DNA of 64,000 nt from JALOKP01 sp963800865 (lineage in GTDB: Bacteria > Acidobacteriota > Polarisedimenticolia > J045): contig CAWDCL010000004.1 in NCBI GenBank assembly GCA_963800865.1, forward strand, positions 2,666,001 through 2,730,000, in the 5' to 3' direction. Made by a program: the position numbers and the translations under genes. Shown in pieces: positions 59,812 to 64,000 of this stretch. Each line of letters starts with the position of its first letter. Position 1 is the first letter of the stretch. The notes below the pieces were generated by a model, which was given only the letters and a program-made list of their open reading frames with translations, ran no database searches and had not been told where the DNA came from.

Positions 59812-61799
59812 CAGCGCGGCCTCTCCCCGGCTTCGTCGGCCGGGGCGGTGTCGGGAGCCCCGGCGCCCGGCACCCCGGCCGGCGTCTCGGCCAGCGCACG
59901 CAGTCCGGCCTGGGCCCGTCCGGCGAGTCTATCCGCTTCGCCGCACTCGGAGATGACCCGCGCGAACTCCGCGGCACCCTCCGCGCGCCGCCCTCCGCGC
60001 CGCAGCGCGTCGGCGCGCTCCAGCCGGATGCGGCAGGCGGCGAGCGGCGGCACGCCGCGCAGGTGGAAATCGGGGCGCCCCGCCGTTCGCGGGTGGTCGG
60101 GGTCGGCGTCGAGGGCCTGCTGGTAGGTCGCGGCCGCCTCGTCGTAGCGCCCCAGGGCGGCGAGACAGCGCGCCGTCGAGCGCGTCGCCGCCAGCCGCCA
60201 CTCGGCTGCCGCGTCGGCCCGTGCGCTGACGAGCGCGTAGTGGCCGAGCGCCTCGGAGCACGCCCCCTGCACGCGCAGCGTGTCGGCGAGGCGGATCCGG
60301 ACCAGCACGTCGTCGGGGTCGCGCTCGGCGGCGCGGCGGCGCCAGGCGAGCGCTTCGGCGGGACGTCCGGCGTCGGCCGCCGCGTCGGCCAGGTTCAGCT
60401 CCTCCGACGGCGGCAGCTGCGTGTGCGCGGGAATCGTCGCCGACGCGACCGCCGCCAGCAGCAGGGCGAGAGCGATCGAAAGCGCGATGCGGCGGCGCCC
60501 GCCGCCGCGCCAGAGCGCGGGCAGCCGGGCCCAGCCGGCGGCGGCCGGGGCGAGCAGCAGGACCACCGCCGGGAGCCGGAAGCGGGCGGTGTTGAAGAAC
60601 AGGATCGGCGTCACGGCCCAGGCCGCCGCAAGCACCAGCCAGGGCGCGGCTGCGGCCGCGCGCCGCCGGCCGGCCAGCGCCAGGCCGGCCCCGATCAGCG
60701 GCGCGAGCAGGCCAAACGGCAGGGCCACCCGGCGCCCCTGCACCAGCAGCGCGGCGAGCAGCGGGGAGTGGCGCGAGGCGTCCTCGAAGCGCTGGTTGTT
60801 GGCGATCTCGTAGCCCGAGAGCGAAAGCAGGAGCTTGCGCCCGACGAGCCCGAGCGCCGTGGCCGGATGCGCGGCCACGGCGGCCAGCGCCTGGCGGACG
60901 AAGAACCGCTGATGGTCCGCTCCGCGGGTCTGCCCGAGTTCGGCCGGGGCGTCGTAGAGGCGCATCCAGGCGAGGTCGGGATTCCAGTTCCCCGACGCCT
61001 GGTCGAACCCGGGATCATTTCCCATGAAGAGGTTGATCCCGCCGTTCCACGAGATCAGCACCGGGTCGTTCGCCACGAGCACGTTGCGCGCCGTCGCCGG
61101 CAGGATCACGGCGAGTGCCGGCACCAGCACCAGCGCCGCCGCGCGCACCGGGTGCAGCTCTCCCCAGGCGCCGCGCCGCGCGCGCGCGGCGGCCCAGGCG
61201 ACGGCGGCGAGGATCGCCAGGAGTCCGTCGGCACGGGTCAGGGCGACGAGTCCCAGCAGGGCTCCGCCGATCGCCAGCGTCCTGGCGCGCGCGCGGTCCG
61301 GGAGCGCCGGCGCGTCGGCGAGCCGGTCCGCCGCGAGGAGCAGCAGCACGGAGGTCAGCGAGACCGGCAGCAGCACCGTGTCGTAGAAGAGCGCGGTGCC
61401 GTTCAGCGCCAGCGCCAGGCCCGCCGCCCAGGCCGCCGGCGGTCCGCCGAGGCGTTCGGCGGCGCGTGCCACCAGTCCGACCGCGACGACGCCGAGCCCC
61501 GCCGACAGCAGCCGCCCGGCCACGACGCCGCCCACCGGGCCGAACAGCGCCATCAGCGCCGCCAGCAGGTAGGAGTAGAGCGGACCCTTGTAGAACGCGG
61601 CGCTGCCGGGGAGCAGCCAGCCGGTGTCGAGGATCCGGAGCGCCTCTTTCGCGTGGAACAGGCTGTCGACGACGGGAACCGCGAACAGCGGATCGCGCGC
61701 GGCGAGCAGGCCCAGGTGGGCGAGGCGCAGCACCGCCGCGAGCGCGACGGGAACGGCCACGCAAGCCGGCAGGCGGGGCTGTCTCGCGGGAGCGGCCAT
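59811..61799 (-). CDS. Multispanning glycosyltransferase (PMT/ArnT-like, GT39-type) with TPR tail
   Basis: 662 residues. An acidic first-loop motif (DPLFAVPVVDSLFHAKEAL) is followed by ten or so membrane helices, with FYKGPLYSYLLAALMALFG, ALTRADGLLAILAAVAW and WNGGINLFMGNDPGFDQ typical of lipid-linked-sugar transferases. The last ~200 residues are exported TPR-like repeats (AEALAWRRRAAERDPDDVLVRIRLADTLR, YDEAAATYQQALDADPDHP). Acceptor unknown, protein or lipid glycosylation inferred. TAGAAT at 61814-61809 lies 9 nt before the ATG. Confidence 0.82.
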   Translation of the reverse strand: MAAPARQPRLPACVAVPVALAAVLRLAHLGLLAARDPLFAVPVVDSLFHAKEALRILDTGWLLPGSAAFYKGPLYSYLLAALMALFGPVGGVVAGRLLSAGLGVVAVGLVARAAERLGGPPAAWAAGLALALNGTALFYDTVLLPVSLTSVLLLLAADRLADAPALPDRARARTLAIGGALLGLVALTRADGLLAILAAVAWAAARARRGAWGELHPVRAAALVLVPALAVILPATARNVLVANDPVLISWNGGINLFMGNDPGFDQASGNWNPDLAWMRLYDAPAELGQTRGADHQRFFVRQALAAVAAHPATALGLVGRKLLLSLSGYEIANNQRFEDASRHSPLLAALLVQGRRVALPFGLLAPLIGAGLALAGRRRAAAAAPWLVLAAAWAVTPILFFNTARFRLPAVVLLLAPAAAGWARLPALWRGGGRRRIALSIALALLLAAVASATIPAHTQLPPSEELNLADAAADAGRPAEALAWRRRAAERDPDDVLVRIRLADTLRVQGACSEALGHYALVSARADAAAEWRLAATRSTARCLAALGRYDEAAATYQQALDADPDHPRTAGRPDFHLRGVPPLAACRIRLERADALRRGGRRAEGAAEFARVISECGEADRLAGRAQAGLRALAETPAGVPGAGAPDTAPADEAGERPR

Positions 61800-61808
61800 G
61801 CGGCGCGG

Positions 61809-61814
61809 ATTCTA
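61809..61814 (-). promoter_or_regulatory. -10 box of the glycosyltransferase/pdxH operon
   Basis: TAGAAT, 9 nt before ATG 61799; its first base-pairs coincide with the end of the palindromic element at 61814-61993. Confidence 0.5.
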
Positions 61815-61993
61815 GCCCGGATCATTCACGAAGGGCCGAGCGAAACCGCGCAGATGGCTGTCAGCTCGGGCGCTTCGTCCGGTTGGGGCCGCCGGCGTAC
61901 TCGTGCAGTACGTCGAGGGCCCAAACCGGACGAACCGCCCGAGATGACAGCCAGATCCGCGGTTGTAGCCGGCCCTTCGTGAATGATCCGGGC
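61814..61993. repeat. ~180-bp imperfect palindromic element (MITE- or REP-like)
   Basis: The left half from AGCCCGGATCATTCACGAAG (61814) is the reverse complement of the right half ending at 61993. The first 25 bp of each arm are identical, arms extend about 85 bp with a few mismatches (TGGCTGTCA, CTCGGGCG, TTCGTCCGGTT and GGGCC blocks all pair), and the centre itself is a dyad, CGTACT-CGTGC-AGTACG. No ORF is present. The rest of the gap, 61994-62150, repeats CCCGGATCAT once (61997-62006) and otherwise holds nothing but the next gene's leader and ribosome-binding site. Confidence 0.85.
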
Positions 61994-62150
61994 TCGCCCG
62001 GATCATCCGGAGCCGGCCGGCGCCTTCCGGCCGATCGCCGCCGCGCCGTCCCGCCCGCGGGAATCCCGCGCCGGGGAGGGGACGCACGGCGCGCGCTTTC
62101 CATTTCTCACGTGGAAGCCGACGATGATACGGAGACAAGGAGGACATGTC

Positions 62151-62495
62151 ATGACAGGAATTCCGTTCGCGGTTCCGCTGCTGCTGCTTGCGCTCGCGCC
62201 GCCGCCCCCCGTCGATCACGCCGCCCCCGCCTGCCCGGCGCCTCGCGGCGCACGGCTGCTGCTCGACGCGCGACTGCCGGGGGCGGACGACCCCCGCCTC
62301 GACGGCTCGTGGCTCGACTGCTACGTGGCCTGCGTCGAGTCCCAGTGGCCGGCGTGCGTCAACCAGTGCGGCTCGCACGACCCGATGACGAACCCCTGCC
62401 TCGCGGTCTGCTACGACGCGATCGCGCTCGGCTGCGCGATCGGCTGCACGCACTGGGGGGTCGTGCCGTACACCGTCGACGGGGCCACTCCCTGA
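62151..62495 (+). CDS. Small secreted protein with four CX3C motifs
   Basis: 114 residues. A signal peptide (GIPFAVPLLLLALAPPPP) precedes a mature chain with nine Cys. Eight form four C-x3-C motifs: CYVAC, CVNQC, CLAVC and CAIGC. The motifs fall into two units, each C-x3-C-x7-C-x3-C, which predicts two disulfide-stapled helical hairpins. AAGGAGG seven bases before ATG 62151 is an excellent ribosome-binding site. No homologue recognised; function unknown. It lies between the palindromic element and a pair of strong hairpins. Confidence 0.75.
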   Translation: MTGIPFAVPLLLLALAPPPPVDHAAPACPAPRGARLLLDARLPGADDPRLDGSWLDCYVACVESQWPACVNQCGSHDPMTNPCLAVCYDAIALGCAIGCTHWGVVPYTVDGATP

Positions 62496-62505
62496 CCGGG
62501 TGCCC

Positions 62506-62554
62506 GCCCGTCCGGACGGGACGGCCGGTTTTCGGACGCGCCGTCCGGACGGGC
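62506..62554. repeat. Perfect 14-bp inverted repeat, each arm itself palindromic
   Basis: GCCCGTCCGGACGG (62506-62519) and CCGTCCGGACGGGC (62541-62554) are exact reverse complements with 21 nt between, 10 nt after the stop of the CX3C gene. Each arm contains the 12-bp palindrome CCGTCCGGACGG. It may be a terminator stem or a pair of operator sites. Confidence 0.6.
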
Positions 62555-62729
62555 CCGCCCTGCGGCCCGCTGCTGTCCGCGCAAGCCGTTGATGCGCCGA
62601 AGCTTGGCCCGTGGCACCGGGATCGCAGATGGAACGGCACAGGAGGCCGCCGCAGCCTCTCCTCCTTCCTCCTCCGAACCAGACCCGGGCCGGGCTCCCG
62701 GGTGCGCGCGGCGGCCAGGGTGGATTCAC

Positions 62730-62760
62730 GGGGAGCGGGACGCCGCTCCCCGCTTTTTTT
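62730..62760 (+). terminator. Strong intrinsic terminator
   Basis: GGGGAGCGG and CCGCTCCCC form a 9-bp stem with a 4-nt loop, followed by GC and seven T. It ends the CX3C transcript and insulates the VWFA gene 33 nt downstream. Between 62555 and 62729 I see no gene. Confidence 0.88.
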
Positions 62761-62780
62761 CCTCCGCGCGCGCAGCGGGC

Positions 62781-62786
62781 TAGACT
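62781..62786 (+). promoter_or_regulatory. -10 box of the VWFA-related gene
   Basis: TAGACT, 6 nt before ATG 62793, with no Shine-Dalgarno; the mRNA is probably leaderless. Confidence 0.5.
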
Positions 62787-62792
62787 GCCGCC

Positions 62793-64000
62793 ATGCGTCG
62801 CAACTCCCGGGCTCCGCTGCTCGCCGCACTCGGCCTTCTTGTTCTCGCCATCGCCCCGCTCGCGCGCGGCCAGCAGGCGGCCCCTCCCGCGGCGGCGGCG
62901 GCGGCGCCCGCCCCCCCGCCCGCCGACTCCGAGCTGGAGGAGAAGGTGACCGTGCGCCTCTCCGAGGTGCAGATCCTGGTCACCGACCGCGACGGGAACC
63001 CGGTCACCGACCTCAAGCCCGGGGACGTCGAGGTCCGCGAGGACGGCAAGGCGCTCAAGATCGCCTACCTGGAACCCTTCTCGACCGCCGGCTCCCTGGG
63101 GAAGGCCGCCGCCTTGCCGACCCCGGTGGCGGCGCCCGGCGAGAAGGCGACGGCACCGGAATTCCCGGTCGCGATCCCGAACCCCGCCCCGCAGCGCTGG
63201 ATCGTGCTGCTCTTCGACGTCCTGAACTCGCGCACGACCGATCGCAAGCACTGGGTGGCCGCGGCCCGCCACTGGGCGGCCACGGACATGCGTCCCGAAG
63301 ACCGGGTCGCGATCATGGTCCTCGAGAGCGGAGGCGTGATTCGCGAGATCGTCCCCTTCACCGGAGATCGCGAGCTGCTGGCCCACGCGCTGCTCGAGGA
63401 CTCGATGCTGGACGGGTTCCCGCACCGGGACTACACGAACGACATGCGGCAGGTCGTCGACGACCTGTCCGAGACCTGCGGGAAAGCGACGAGTCCCGGC
63501 ACCTGCGCGAGCGGTCTCGCCGAGCCCTACGTGTTCGAGTGGAACGGCCGCGGCGGGCAGACGCTGAAGGGGCTGAGGCAGCTCTCCGGATCGCTTGGCG
63601 CGATCCCGGGGCGGAAGGTCGTGCTCTTCCTGGGCCCCGGCGTGGTGCTCGATCCCCGCATGACCCTCGCCAATGCCGCGGTCTCCGTCTTCGGCACCGA
63701 CCGGTTGAGCGTGAACTGGGCCCTCGGCAAGCGCGACGCCGATCTCAACCAGCAGATGCTCGACATGACGCGCATCGCCGCGGCGGCCGACGTGAGCTTC
63801 TTCACCTTCGACACCCGCCCGGCCGGACTGCGCGATGGGTCGTCGACCGCGGAGCAGAGGGATGCGCTGAACGAGCGCAAGCTCTTCGACCCGTTCCAGC
63901 AGGTCTTCGACGGCACGCGCAGCTCGCTCGACACGATCTCGATCCGTACCGGGGGACGCTCGCTGCACGGCACCGACATCGGCAAGAACCTGCCGATCCT
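62793..64000 (+). CDS. VWFA-related (acidobacterial-type) exported protein, 3' end cut
   Basis: A signal peptide (LLAALGLLVLAIAPLARGQ) and Ala/Pro linker lead to VRLSEVQILVTDRDGNPVTDLKPGDVEVREDGK, the N-terminal signature of the VWFA-related family common in Acidobacteriota. RWIVLLFDVLNSRTTDR starts the VWA-like fold, in which the DxSxS site reads DVLNS, then AAADVSFFTFDTRPAG. It is open to the right edge with at least 402 residues. Function is not established for the family; a protein-protein binding role is usual for VWA folds. Confidence 0.85.
   Translation, partial: MRRNSRAPLLAALGLLVLAIAPLARGQQAAPPAAAAAAPAPPPADSELEEKVTVRLSEVQILVTDRDGNPVTDLKPGDVEVREDGKALKIAYLEPFSTAGSLGKAAALPTPVAAPGEKATAPEFPVAIPNPAPQRWIVLLFDVLNSRTTDRKHWVAAARHWAATDMRPEDRVAIMVLESGGVIREIVPFTGDRELLAHALLEDSMLDGFPHRDYTNDMRQVVDDLSETCGKATSPGTCASGLAEPYVFEWNGRGGQTLKGLRQLSGSLGAIPGRKVVLFLGPGVVLDPRMTLANAAVSVFGTDRLSVNWALGKRDADLNQQMLDMTRIAAAADVSFFTFDTRPAGLRDGSSTAEQRDALNERKLFDPFQQVFDGTRSSLDTISIRTGGRSLHGTDIGKNLPI

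Overview
The window is very GC-rich bacterial DNA with densely packed genes, many stop/start overlaps and no tRNA, rRNA or CRISPR array that I can see. The right edge carries a protein with the VWFA-related domain known mainly from Acidobacteriota. Together with the GILWGD-repeat subtilase, the sulfatase-like/TPR protein and the homodimeric pyruvate dehydrogenase E1, this suggests an Acidobacteriota-like, diderm heterotroph (inference).

Layout. 1-11.8 kb, minus strand: a partial sulfatase-like/TPR gene, then a complete tryptophan/shikimate supra-operon read as trpL-trpE-trpGD-trpCF-trpB-trpA-DAHP synthase-aroA-aroE. It is headed by a leader peptide with three consecutive Trp codons and a transcription attenuator. 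12-24.6 kb: a secreted subtilisin-like protease with a GILWGD tail, a membrane hybrid histidine kinase, peptide-type ABC permeases with a convergent binding protein, a DUF4286 protein, aceE and a secreted PAN/Apple-like protein. 24.6-36 kb: a zinc-ribbon protein, a PpiC/HupE membrane cluster, a Crp/FNR regulator, and a divergent operon of two outer-membrane proteins, a DUF3604 metallohydrolase, a small exported protein and a formylglycine-type sulfatase. 36-50 kb: two MacB-type permeases with a membrane-fusion protein and a PDZ protein but no ATPase, a giant repeat protein, an ABC-F ATPase, an HDOD protein and a bactofilin-like membrane protein. 50-64 kb: a SpoIIE phosphatase/LytS kinase/LytTR regulator operon, a lone Spo11/Top6A homologue, a KAS III enzyme, a TPR protein, pdxH, a Dol-P-Man-type glycosyltransferase, a ~180-bp palindromic element, a small quadruple-CX3C secreted protein and the VWFA-related gene.

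Functional links. The trp/aro operon couples the entry step, three shikimate steps and the whole Trp branch to one Trp-sensing leader. Two distant promoters (23.8 kb and 29.0 kb) share a two-dyad operator module with identical spacing. The proximal dyad sits at about -42, the class II position for Crp/FNR activators, and the regulator gene at 28.2-28.95 kb lies divergent to one copy, so the PAN-like protein and the DUF3604/sulfatase operon probably form one regulon. Several genes have a TANNNT -10 box only 6-10 nt before the start codon, implying leaderless mRNAs.

Quality caveat. About 19 single-base reading-frame breaks interrupt otherwise intact, conserved genes (trpB, pdxH, ABC-F, DUF3604 and others). 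Most are healed by removing one base. I read these as consensus errors rather than real pseudogenes; coordinates of affected genes span the whole inferred gene.
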